Part shown: in pieces, positions 56,643 to 64,000 of the stretch
Position numbering within the stretch: the first letter of the stretch is position 1
How the letters are laid out: each line of letters opens with the position of its first letter
Origin: Marinobacter nanhaiticus D15-8W
Lineage (GTDB): Bacteria > Pseudomonadota > Gammaproteobacteria > Pseudomonadales > Oleiphilaceae
DNA length: 64,000 nucleotides
Reading direction: 5' to 3'
NCBI RefSeq assembly: GCF_036511935.1
Contig: NZ_AP028878.1
Coordinates: 2,914,001 to 2,978,000, forward strand
Made by a program: the position numbers and the translations under genes
The notes under the pieces: model-generated
Told to the model about the DNA's origin: nothing
Seen by the model: the letters and a program-made list of their open reading frames with translations, nothing else
Databases searched by the model: none

Positions 56643-59132
56643 TCAGGGCCGCTCGACTTCCCTGAGCTTGCCGTCTGCACATTCGGCCAGCGACTGGATA
56701 GCTTCCTTATTGAAGGCGTCTACCCGGATCACATCGTAGAGTGCGGCCATGGCTTCAATCAGGACCTCCCGTTCATTCTCGCGAACCACATCCTTCGAAA
56801 TCGCCCAATCGACCAACTCTTCACGCTGGTGCGCCATGAGCATATCGATACCCTCGAGCTCATCCGGGTCGGTCTTGCGAATAGCCTCGTGCAGACGATC
56901 GCGGACCTCGCGGGTTTCGTTCGCCAGACGATAGGCGTTCAGCACACGGCCGACGGGATCGTCCGTATTCTCGGTAACATACACGCCCCGCACGATCCGC
57001 TCACGCAATGGCGTATCTTTGACGATGGACTTGGCAACCTGACTGCCCAGGCGATCATTGGGTGGCGAGAGATGAGCCCCAATGGGGAACACCAACACTT
57101 TCAGCAAGGCCCGCAGACCAACAACGGGGAAGTTCTCGATAGCCTGCTTCATGCTCTGCTGGAAGTCGAAGGTACACTGCCTCAGCCCCCACTCGACCAC
57201 ATGGCGGTGTTCTTCCGGGTAACCATCCTCATGCCATTGCTTGATAATGGCTGACGCGTAGTAGAGCGCTACCAGGCAGTCGGCCATGCGGCCTGACAGA
57301 CGCTGTTTCGCCTTCAGCCCTCCGCCAACGGTCAGCAAGCAAATGTCGGTGACGACGGCGTAGGCAGACGAGAATCGCGCCAACTGCCGGTAATAGCGCT
57401 GGATGTTTCCTCGAGACGGCACGGGCTCGAGCCAGCCGTTACTCAGGCCGAGCACCAGCGAGCGCATACCGTTACGCGTGGTGTGCGCCATATGTTTGAA
57501 GAAGACCCCATCGAACGCCTTGACGCCCTCGTTCTGGTCTTCCATGCCCGCCGCTTCGATTTCACGAACGATAAACGGATGACAGCGGATGGCACCCTGG
57601 CCGAAGACCATCAGGCTACGGGTCAGGATGTTGGCCCCTTCCACGGTGATGCCGATGGGCACGGCCTCGTACGCCCGCGCCAGGAAGTTACGGGGACCGG
57701 TGATCACACCACGCCCGGCAACGACATCCATCGCGCGGTTAATGACCTCGCGCATGAGGTCGGTGTTGCGATACTTCAGCACCGCCGACGGTACGGACGG
57801 CCGCACGCCCCTATCGAGCATGCCAGCCGTAAACATGCGTGCAGCGTCCATCATGTAGGTGTAGCCAGCGATGGGTTCGAGAGCCTCCTGTACGCCTTCG
57901 AAGTTACTGATGGAGCGACCGAACTGTTCGCGCACGCTGGCATAGGCGCCGGTGCTCAGGCAGGCCAACTTGCCAGCGCCCGTGCCGAGTGCCGGCAATG
58001 AGATGGAACGGCCGATGGACAGGCACTCCAGCAGCATCGTCCAGCCCTTGCCGATCATTTCTTGGCCGCCAATGATCTGGCTCATGGGGATGAACACGTC
58101 CTGTCCCCAGGTGGGCCCGTTCATGAACACCGTATTCATCGGCAGGTGGCGGGCGCCGTGATTGACGCCTTCCAGATCATGCGGGACGAGCACACAGGTC
58201 ACGCCGAGGCTTTCCTCGTCGCCCAGCAGGCCCTCGGGATCATAGACCTTGATGGCCAGACCGATGACCGTCGCCACAGGCGCCAAAGTGATGTAACGCT
58301 TATTCCAGGTGACTTTCAGCCCCAGGACTTCTTCGCCGTTCCACTGACCCCGGCAAACGACACCCTTATCCGGAATAGCCCCGGCATCGGAGCCAGCAAC
58401 AGGCGACGTCAGCGCAAAGCACGGCACGTCTTCGCCCCTGGCCAGGCGCGGAAGATAGTATTCCTTCTGCTCATCGGTACCGTAATGAACGAGCAGCTCA
58501 CCGGGCCCCAAAGAGTTCGGCACCATCACGGTGACCGCTGCGGACACACTGCGGGTCGATACTTTCATGACGATTTCGGAGTGCGCAGTGGCACTGAATC
58601 CCTTACCGCCATACTCCTTGGGAATCACCAGGCCAAAGAAGCCTTCCTGCTTGACGTAATCCCATACATCGACCGGGAGGTCATAGAGTTCGTGGGTGAT
58701 GCGCCAGTCGTCGAGCATCGAGCAGAGCTTCTCGACCGGGCCGTCGATGTACGCGGTTTCGTCAGGCGTTAGCCGGGCAGGTTTGGCCTCATGCAATTTC
58801 GACCAGTCCGGTCGGCCGGAAAACAACTCCCCATCCCAATCGACACTACCGGACTTGAGCGCTTCTTCTTCAGTGTCCGACAGCTTCGGCAGCAGTCCCC
58901 GAACCCAGTTGAGCAATGGACGACTCAGGGCTTCCTTGCGGATCTTGCCGGGAATAACCAGCACCAGCGCAAAGATGAGTAGCAATCCGCCGATGATGAC
59001 GCTGGCAAAGTGCCAACCATCCTGGTACATCCCGAACAACGTCGCCGCAGTCATGATGCCGGCGGCGATCAGTCCGCCTATTCCGAAGTACAGCAATATC
59101 AATGCACTGATCAGCAGAAAAAGAACACTCAT
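56643..59132 (-). CDS. fadE: acyl-CoA dehydrogenase FadE
   Basis: An 829-residue dehydrogenase of the large FadE type, first step of beta-oxidation. The ATG at 59132 has AGGAGA seven bases ahead; the frame extends 50 codons further without support. An N-terminal hydrophobic region (VLFLLISALILLYFGIGGLIAAGIM, and a second near residue 45) suggests membrane association. The ACAD core shows FALTSPVAGSDAGAIPDKG, the PSAVLKYRNTDLMREVINRAMDVVAGRG region and VEGANILTRSLMVFGQGAIRCHP. The DUF1974 C-terminal extension is present. FAD-bound, acting on medium/long chains. Confidence 0.95.
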   Translation of the reverse strand: MSVLFLLISALILLYFGIGGLIAAGIMTAATLFGMYQDGWHFASVIIGGLLLIFALVLVIPGKIRKEALSRPLLNWVRGLLPKLSDTEEEALKSGSVDWDGELFSGRPDWSKLHEAKPARLTPDETAYIDGPVEKLCSMLDDWRITHELYDLPVDVWDYVKQEGFFGLVIPKEYGGKGFSATAHSEIVMKVSTRSVSAAVTVMVPNSLGPGELLVHYGTDEQKEYYLPRLARGEDVPCFALTSPVAGSDAGAIPDKGVVCRGQWNGEEVLGLKVTWNKRYITLAPVATVIGLAIKVYDPEGLLGDEESLGVTCVLVPHDLEGVNHGARHLPMNTVFMNGPTWGQDVFIPMSQIIGGQEMIGKGWTMLLECLSIGRSISLPALGTGAGKLACLSTGAYASVREQFGRSISNFEGVQEALEPIAGYTYMMDAARMFTAGMLDRGVRPSVPSAVLKYRNTDLMREVINRAMDVVAGRGVITGPRNFLARAYEAVPIGITVEGANILTRSLMVFGQGAIRCHPFIVREIEAAGMEDQNEGVKAFDGVFFKHMAHTTRNGMRSLVLGLSNGWLEPVPSRGNIQRYYRQLARFSSAYAVVTDICLLTVGGGLKAKQRLSGRMADCLVALYYASAIIKQWHEDGYPEEHRHVVEWGLRQCTFDFQQSMKQAIENFPVVGLRALLKVLVFPIGAHLSPPNDRLGSQVAKSIVKDTPLRERIVRGVYVTENTDDPVGRVLNAYRLANETREVRDRLHEAIRKTDPDELEGIDMLMAHQREELVDWAISKDVVRENEREVLIEAMAALYDVIRVDAFNKEAIQSLAECADGKLREVERP

Positions 59133-59404
59133 GAAGGCTTCTCCTTTTACCGACATGGTTTTTGGGAAAACGTGGGCCGACTCCCTTCCTGGACGTGGCA
59201 AGCTCCAGGTACGAGCCGGCAAATAGCTGCAGAAAACAGTAAGCTGGACTGGCCATCCGGCTGACAGCCACACTATGATCACAAAATCACTGAAGACTCA
59301 AACCAAATTAGGCTGTTAGGGCAACCCCGGTTAACCTCAAAGGCACCCTACCGATTTCTACCGCAGCCTCACCCTGAAGTTATGCGATTAGAGGACGCAT
59401 CTGG

Positions 59405-60298
59405 ATGACTTCCCTCAAGGTTGAAGCAGATTACATGGAATTGGTCACTCAACATGGCCAGCAAGTGCTGGAGATCCGGCACCCCGAGTTTTTCGCGCGA
59501 ATTTTCCTGCAGGGAGCCCACCTCACCGAATTCGCCCCCAGGGATAGCGACAACTGGCTCTGGCTGAGTTCGGCCGCCAACTACGCGCCGGGCGCCGCCA
59601 TACGCGGCGGTATCCCGATCTGCTGGCCCTGGTTCGGCGATCCGGCAAAGAATCCGCCCGAAGTCGCCGACCGCATCGTGGACGCCAAAGCTCACGGGTT
59701 TGCCCGCACCCTGCTATGGGCTCTGGAAAGAACACAGTCCTCGGACAAATCCGCCGAAGTCACCCTGACCCTGGACGCCCGCGACCTTGGCGACAGGTTC
59801 GGCGACTGGCCCCTGACAGCCAGTATTGCCTTCGAGTTTACCGCCAAAACATGCCGTATCACGCTCTCGACACATAACGTCAGCGATCAGCCCGTCACCT
59901 ATACCGAGGCCTTACATACCTATTTTCCGACGAGCGACATCCATCAAACGCAAGTGGATGGTTTTGACGGGAGTCATTACACCGATACATTGGATAATTG
60001 GCAGGATCGCACCCAATCCGGTCCCATATGCTTCGACGGCGAAGTCGACCGCATCTACCACGCAGCGGGGGATATCCGTATCAATACACCCGAAGGAACG
60101 ACTCGAATCGAAAGCAACGGCAGCGCGTCGACGATCGTCTGGAACCCGGGGCCCGGCAAAGCCGCCCGCCTGCCGGATTTCCCGGACGCGGCCTGGACGT
60201 CCATGCTGTGCGTCGAAACTGCCAATACAACCTCCAACTGCATCCGTTTAATGGGCGGTGAGTCGCATATGACACAGCTGGTGTTGTCTAGAGGTTAA
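59405..60298 (+). CDS. D-hexose-6-phosphate mutarotase (YeaD-like)
   Basis: A 297-residue aldose-1-epimerase-fold protein. RGGIPICWPWFG, AHGFART and YTEALHTYFP carry the conserved Arg, His and Glu residues of the YeaD/YMR099C group, which interconverts anomers of glucose-6-phosphate. It is divergent from fadE over 272 bases with no recognised site. It ends 63 bases before the second IS481 copy. Confidence 0.92.
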   Translation: MTSLKVEADYMELVTQHGQQVLEIRHPEFFARIFLQGAHLTEFAPRDSDNWLWLSSAANYAPGAAIRGGIPICWPWFGDPAKNPPEVADRIVDAKAHGFARTLLWALERTQSSDKSAEVTLTLDARDLGDRFGDWPLTASIAFEFTAKTCRITLSTHNVSDQPVTYTEALHTYFPTSDIHQTQVDGFDGSHYTDTLDNWQDRTQSGPICFDGEVDRIYHAAGDIRINTPEGTTRIESNGSASTIVWNPGPGKAARLPDFPDAAWTSMLCVETANTTSNCIRLMGGESHMTQLVLSRG

Positions 60299-60360
60299 AG
60301 GAGCATGGTAAACGACTGCAGTTTAAAGGCTCTCTCCCCTGGCGGGAGAGAGGTTTGGAG

Positions 60361-61669
60361 TGTGCAAACCGGCAACATAGGTAACACCTCAAGCCGGGAA
60401 CATGGGTTACACAAGTTACGGTATGGGCAAGGAGGACGCGCCCATGCCCTGGAAAGAGACTTGTGTAATGGATCTGAAGATGCAGTTGATCGCGGCCTGG
60501 CTGCAGGGCGGGCACGGTGTAAGCGATCTGGCCCGCGGCTACGGCATTAGCCGCAAGACGGCTTACAAGTGGATCAGGCGCTACCAGGAGGAAGGTGCCG
60601 GTGGGCTGCAGGAGCGCTCCCGAGCGCCGCACTATTGCCCACATGCAGTGACGGAGGACGTGGCTGAACAGATTGTGGCGATCAAGAAAGTCCATCCCAG
60701 CTTTGGCCCCAAGAAGGTTCTGGACCGCTTGCGTGAGCTAGAACCGGCGATGGCATTGCCGGCAGACAGCACGGCCGGTGAGATACTCAAAGCGGCGGGT
60801 CTGGTCAAGAAACGGCGCTACAAGCGGCCGTACCCGGCCGACCCGCAACCGTTTGAACTGGGTGATCGCAATAATGCGCTGTGGAGTGTGGACTACAAGG
60901 GGCAGTACCGGACGGCCGGCGGGCGCTGGTGTTATCCGCTCACGGTAACCGACAATGCCAGCCGTTATGTCTTGGGCTGTCATGGCGTGAGCGCAACAGA
61001 CTACGTCCAGGCGAAGCCGATTATGGAATGGGTTTTCCATGAGTACGGTCTGCCGGAGGGGATCTTGTCCGACAACGGGGCGCCCTTCGCCAGTCGCTCA
61101 GCAGGAGGTCTGACGCGACTGTCGAAATGGTGGGTCGAGCTGGGCATTGGGGTGCATCGTAGCAAGCCGGGAACGCCCACACAGAATGCCCGTCACGAGC
61201 GCATGCACGGTTCACTGAATCGAGCAGTGGGTGGACGGATGCGCGGGACAAGCTTGATGCAGCAACAGACCACGCTGCAGGCATTCCGTGAGGAGTTTAA
61301 CGAACAACGCAGCCATGAGGCGCTGGGCAGGCAAACACCGGCCAGCGTGTATCAGCCCTCAAGGCGTCGGTACTCGCCCGTGCTGCGCCCGATTGAATAT
61401 AACGTGGACCAGGCGGTTCGCAACGTTCGTCACAACGGCGAAATCAAGTGGCAGGGCCATCTGATCTACATCAGCGGGCTGTTAGCCAGACATCGCGTAG
61501 GCCTGCAAGAGGTGGAGAATGACCGGGTCGAGGTGCGATACAGCACCCATCTGCTCGGTCATATTAACCTCAAAACCGCGCGATTGGAGCCCGCATGCGA
61601 GTGGCATGCGGGGGAATAGGTGTAACCCATGTTGCCGGTTCAAAGTGTTACCTATGTTCCGGTTGCACA
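60361..61669 (+). mobile_element. IS481-family insertion sequence, copy 2
   Basis: A 1309-base element, same ends and length as the copy at 10496-11804 but in opposite orientation. The left flank ends GAGAGAGGTTTGGAG and the right flank begins GAGAGAGGGGG, giving GAG as a possible short target duplication. The uninterrupted form GGTTTGGAGAGAGGGG exists at about 10410 within the MITE-like element, supporting the junction call. Confidence 0.92.
60444..61619 (+). CDS. IS481-family transposase
   Basis: A 391-residue DDE transposase, identical in sequence to the one at 10546-11721, starting MPWKETCVMD with AAGGAGG upstream. HTH, WSVDYKGQY, LSDNGAPF and the Glu-containing SHEALG motif are all intact, so this copy should be active. 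The absence of differences between the two copies indicates recent duplication or gene conversion. Confidence 0.93.
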   Translation: MPWKETCVMDLKMQLIAAWLQGGHGVSDLARGYGISRKTAYKWIRRYQEEGAGGLQERSRAPHYCPHAVTEDVAEQIVAIKKVHPSFGPKKVLDRLRELEPAMALPADSTAGEILKAAGLVKKRRYKRPYPADPQPFELGDRNNALWSVDYKGQYRTAGGRWCYPLTVTDNASRYVLGCHGVSATDYVQAKPIMEWVFHEYGLPEGILSDNGAPFASRSAGGLTRLSKWWVELGIGVHRSKPGTPTQNARHERMHGSLNRAVGGRMRGTSLMQQQTTLQAFREEFNEQRSHEALGRQTPASVYQPSRRRYSPVLRPIEYNVDQAVRNVRHNGEIKWQGHLIYISGLLARHRVGLQEVENDRVEVRYSTHLLGHINLKTARLEPACEWHAGE

Positions 61670-61863
61670 GAGAGAGGGGGCGAGGCGAAAGCCTCACTCC
61701 CAGGCGCCTCTGGCAAAGAATAGTGCCTGACGGCGCCCCCTCTCCCCGACCCTCTCCCGCGAGGGGAGAGGGAGCAGTGTTGTGCAAACCGGGAACATGG
61801 GTTAAACAAGTCACGGTGTAGGCAAGGGCGACGCAACCCGCCCCCTCGACACGGAAACAGAAC
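61670..61863. repeat. repeat remnant and degraded IS481 left end
   Basis: The segment after the IS repeats motifs seen at 10420-10495 (GGGGCGAGGC, AAGCCTC, CTCTGGCAA, TGACGGCGC, CCCCTCTCC), then CTCTCCCGCGAGGGGAGAGGG. At 61786, TGTGCAAACCGG-GAACATGGGTTA-ACAAGTCACGG matches the inside of the IS left end with about 22 bases missing, evidence of an earlier insertion now lost. It forms the leader of the acyltransferase gene. Confidence 0.7.
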
Positions 61864-62679
61864 ATGACGTTCAGATCGTTTATCAAGGACAAGTTCGTCC
61901 CGCAGGCCCTCGAGGACCAGGTCAATCGCATCAGGAAGCCCATCGGCACCCTGGGCTACGATCCCTGGGGCTACAACAGCGATTCCATCAAGATTGGCTT
62001 CTCGGTTGCCCGCTATATTTACGATAAATACTTTCGCGTGGAAGCTGACGGCGTCGAGAAAGTACCTTCGGAAGGCCCGGTGCTGCTGGTCGCCAACCAT
62101 AGTGGACAGCTTCCGCTGGACGGGCTGCTGATCGGCTTTGCCCTGGCGTCCCGGCAGGAAAATCCGCGCATCCCCCGCGCCATGATTGAGCGCTTCTTCC
62201 CGACAGTGCCCTACGTCGGCAATATCCTCAACCAGCTCGGCGCCGTTCTTGGCGACCCGGTGAACTGCGCCAAGATGCTGGCCAACAACGAAGCTGTCAT
62301 TGTCTTTCCCGAAGGGATCCGCGGCTCCGGCAAACTCTACCGCGACCGCTATCAGCTCAAGCGCTTCGGCAACGGCTTTATGCACCTGGCGATGGAACAT
62401 GGCGCCACGATCGTGCCGGTCGGCGTCGTCGGCTGTGAGGAGACGATACCGGCCATCGCCAATATCCGCCCCCTCGCCCAGGCATTGGGCGTACCCTATG
62501 TGCCGGTTGCCCTACCCATGGTGCTTCCCGCCAAGGTTCACCTGAAATTCGGCGACCCGATGTTCTTCGACAACGCAGACATCCCCGAAGAGAAGGTCAC
62601 GCAGCGGGTAGATAGGGTGAAGGCGGAAATCAGCAAACTGATCGACCTGGGCCTCTGCGAAAGGAAGCGACTTTTCTGA
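61864..62679 (+). CDS. lysophospholipid acyltransferase family protein
   Basis: A 271-residue PlsC-like acyltransferase. The catalytic His79 and Asp86 are in NHSGQLPLDG (a His-x6-Asp spacing rather than His-x4-Asp). FPEGIRGSGK and VPVGVVGCEETIP follow. It probably acylates a glycerolipid at the inner membrane. The stop and the next start overlap by one base, so it is co-translated with the epimerase-like gene. Its leader is derived from repeat and IS sequence, so its promoter may have been altered by the insertion. Confidence 0.88.
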   Translation: MTFRSFIKDKFVPQALEDQVNRIRKPIGTLGYDPWGYNSDSIKIGFSVARYIYDKYFRVEADGVEKVPSEGPVLLVANHSGQLPLDGLLIGFALASRQENPRIPRAMIERFFPTVPYVGNILNQLGAVLGDPVNCAKMLANNEAVIVFPEGIRGSGKLYRDRYQLKRFGNGFMHLAMEHGATIVPVGVVGCEETIPAIANIRPLAQALGVPYVPVALPMVLPAKVHLKFGDPMFFDNADIPEEKVTQRVDRVKAEISKLIDLGLCERKRLF

Positions 62680-63626
62680 TGAGTAACGAACGCAAACCCC
62701 ACATCCTGGTCACCGGCGCAGCCGGTGCCCTGGCCCAACAGGTCATCAACCGCCTTCGTGACGATTATTTCCTGGTAGCGGTGGACTTCCGGGAGCAGGT
62801 CTACCTGGGCGACGACATTCCGAGCTACTGCATTGACTTCAACAAGCGCGTGTTCGAAGACCTGTTCCGACGCTATGATTTCGACGGCGTCATCCATCTG
62901 GGCCGGATCATGTCCAGTCAGGAAACACGGATGCGCCGATATAACGCCAACGTGCTGGGCACCCAGAAAATGCTCGACCTGAGCCACAAGTATGGCATCG
63001 AGCGCGTCGTGATCCTGTCGACCTACCACGTATACGGCGCCAACGCCTACAACCCTGCACTGATCGACGAAGAGGCCCCCTTGAAAGGTGCCGGCCTGAG
63101 CATGGACCTGATCGATTCGGTGGAACTGGAGAACCTGGCCAACATCTACCTGTGGCGCTACCCAGACCTGAACATTACCGTGCTGCGCCCCTGTAACATC
63201 GTCGGCCCCGGCGTGCGTAACTCAATCAGTACGCTGCTCGCCAGTCGCCGTGCCCCGGTGCTCGCCGGCTTTTCCCCTATCATGCAGTTCATCCACATCG
63301 ATGACATGGCCGACGCCATTGTGCTTGCCTACAAAAATAACCAGCGTGGTGTGTTCAACGTGGTGCCCGAAGACTGGGTCGCCTATCAGCATGCGCTGCT
63401 ACTGTGCGGGTGCACTCGGGTACCGATACCTTCGATTCCGCCGATCCTGCCGCGAACGATCGCCCGACTTCTCAACCTTAAGAGCTTCCCCCCCTACCTG
63501 ATGCATTTCTTCAAGTATCCGGTGGTGATCGATGGCCGTGCTTTTCGCGATACCTTCGGCTTCAAACCACGGCGGCCGCTGAAAGAGGTCTTCCGTTACT
63601 ATCGCGAGAACAAACAGCCCGTATAG
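62679..63626 (+). CDS. NAD-dependent epimerase/dehydratase-like protein, atypical
   Basis: A 315-residue extended-SDR protein. The Rossmann motif VTGAAGALAQQ (residues 11-21), HLGRIM, LSTYHVYGAN and LRPCNIVGPG are present. The usual Tyr-x3-Lys catalytic pair is missing: where it should stand the sequence is GLSMDLIDSVELENL. It may be a non-catalytic or altered enzyme, as in some SDRs fused to or paired with acyltransferases. It is translationally coupled to the upstream acyltransferase, so both probably modify one lipid or envelope product. Confidence 0.85.
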   Translation: MSNERKPHILVTGAAGALAQQVINRLRDDYFLVAVDFREQVYLGDDIPSYCIDFNKRVFEDLFRRYDFDGVIHLGRIMSSQETRMRRYNANVLGTQKMLDLSHKYGIERVVILSTYHVYGANAYNPALIDEEAPLKGAGLSMDLIDSVELENLANIYLWRYPDLNITVLRPCNIVGPGVRNSISTLLASRRAPVLAGFSPIMQFIHIDDMADAIVLAYKNNQRGVFNVVPEDWVAYQHALLLCGCTRVPIPSIPPILPRTIARLLNLKSFPPYLMHFFKYPVVIDGRAFRDTFGFKPRRPLKEVFRYYRENKQPV

Positions 63627-63676
63627 CCCGGGCGTGGCAGGCATGGGCAGACCTGATCAGGTGCACACCGCTCCCA

Positions 63677-63781
63677 CGCCACTTTGCTTGATGCGTGTAC
63701 CGCTTTGGCGGGTACGTGTACAAGTTTGGTTGATAGGCGGGCCGCTTTGCCTGATAGGTGCGTCACTTGGCGTGACAGTTG
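63677..63781 (+). repeat. five imperfect 21-bp tandem repeats
   Basis: Units start at 63677, 63698, 63719, 63740 and 63761. The core is (C/A)(C/A)(G/A)CTTTG or AGTTTGG followed by TTGAT(A/G) and ending G(T/C)G. Two helical turns per unit suggests a protein-binding array. There are no spacers, so it is not a CRISPR. Confidence 0.7.
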
Positions 63782-63809
63782 ATAGTGGCCTGAAGCCGGG
63801 CTAAACATC

Positions 63810-63815
63810 TATACT
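63810..63815 (+). promoter_or_regulatory. possible -10 element after the repeat array
   Basis: TATACT lies 29 bases past the last repeat with no -35 hexamer at normal spacing, as expected if activation comes from a factor bound to the repeats. The 311-base gap 63627-63937 holds no recognised gene. Confidence 0.4.
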
Positions 63816-63937
63816 GACGTCGGATTGGGCGCCACATGTTGTAGGCGAGTCAAGAAGATGCGAGCGCGGGTTGGTGTTGATAACGGCCCCGAGCTATAAC
63901 CGCTCCGTCTGCGCCCGGCTCACAGGACGAGTAATCC

Positions 63938-64000
63938 ATGGTCATAGACTTTAGCCTGGTCAGTCATTCGGCAGCAGCGCTCGCCTTCGCGGCGCTGGCC
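63938..64000 (+). CDS. start of a membrane protein, possibly PrsK-type histidine kinase (truncated by window)
   Basis: Only 21 codons are visible: MVIDFSLVSHSAAALAFAALA, preceded by AGGACGAG. The start resembles the first membrane helix of PEP-CTERM/XrtA system histidine kinases (PrsK), which begin with a short polar end and an AALAF-type helix. This is a weak match based on 21 residues, and any membrane protein could look similar. Confidence 0.35.
   Translation, partial: MVIDFSLVSHSAAALAFAALA

Noticed and set aside
63677..63781. CRISPR array
   Set aside because: Units are contiguous 21-mers without spacers and no cas genes are present.
63599..63808. 69-codon minus-strand frame covering the 21-bp repeats
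   Set aside because: Its repetitive sequence only reflects the tandem DNA units; no ribosome site or sensible protein features.

Overview
The window is chromosomal DNA from a GC-rich, free-living gammaproteobacterium. The likeliest placement is Marinobacter or a close relative. This is inferred from gene content and neighbourhoods, not from any database search. Several neighbourhoods are shared with Pseudomonas: holB next to pilZ, rnd-ycgL-ycgN, and recR-ybaB-dnaX followed by the SRP RNA gene. A large FadE-type acyl-CoA dehydrogenase, FadD, a beta-oxidation-linked KAS III, thioesterase, MaoC hydratase and lipase genes point to active fatty-acid metabolism. No rRNA, tRNA, CRISPR or prophage was recognised.

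Layout. 1-6.2 kb (minus strand): DUF58 protein, TgpA-like transglutaminase, holB, pilZ, an alpha/beta hydrolase and a DUF4892 secreted protein cut by the window edge. 6.3-8.7 kb: three small exported proteins, one FilA-like (DUF6160). 8.8-10.1 kb: pabB. 10.2-11.9 kb: a dispersed palindromic repeat split by a MITE-like element, itself split by an IS481-family insertion sequence. 11.9-15.6 kb: thrH, then a small sulfur group (cysH, cysB, a TauE/SafE-type permease). 15.7-18.7 kb: a MalT-like LuxR regulator followed by a CRP-like site, CTACGCC repeats and a strongly folded, terminated stretch that looks like a small RNA gene. 18.8-26.2 kb (minus): gspA-gspB-dinG, a patatin-like phospholipase and mlaA. 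26.3-36.1 kb: lipid and CoA genes plus hrpA. 36.1-44.4 kb (minus): a probable operon combining an ExbB/ExbD/AgmX-TonB energy-transduction module with three TPR or coiled-coil envelope proteins. 44.8-50.2 kb (minus): a MoxR ATPase, a CoxE-like von Willebrand A (vWA) gene with a frameshift, a very acidic membrane vWA protein and a small membrane protein. 50.2-55.7 kb (minus): ycgL-ycgN, rnd, recR, ybaB, dnaX, SRP RNA. 55.8-59.1 kb: a 2OG-Fe(II) oxygenase and fadE. 59.4-63.6 kb: a hexose-6-phosphate mutarotase, a second apparently identical IS481 copy in opposite orientation, an acyltransferase and an atypical epimerase-like protein. 63.7-64 kb: five 21-bp tandem repeats ahead of a gene start cut by the window end.

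Most worth following up: (1) the candidate activator-dependent structured RNA at 18.4-18.7 kb; (2) the ExbB/ExbD/AgmX/TPR envelope cluster, whose exbD looks like an out-of-frame deletion fusion of two exbD genes; (3) the MoxR-vWA cluster with its frameshift; (4) a ~100-bp palindromic repeat found at three convergent gene junctions; (5) two IS481 copies inserted at the same point of related repeats, able in principle to invert ~48.6 kb; (6) the helically phased 21-bp repeat array at the right edge.
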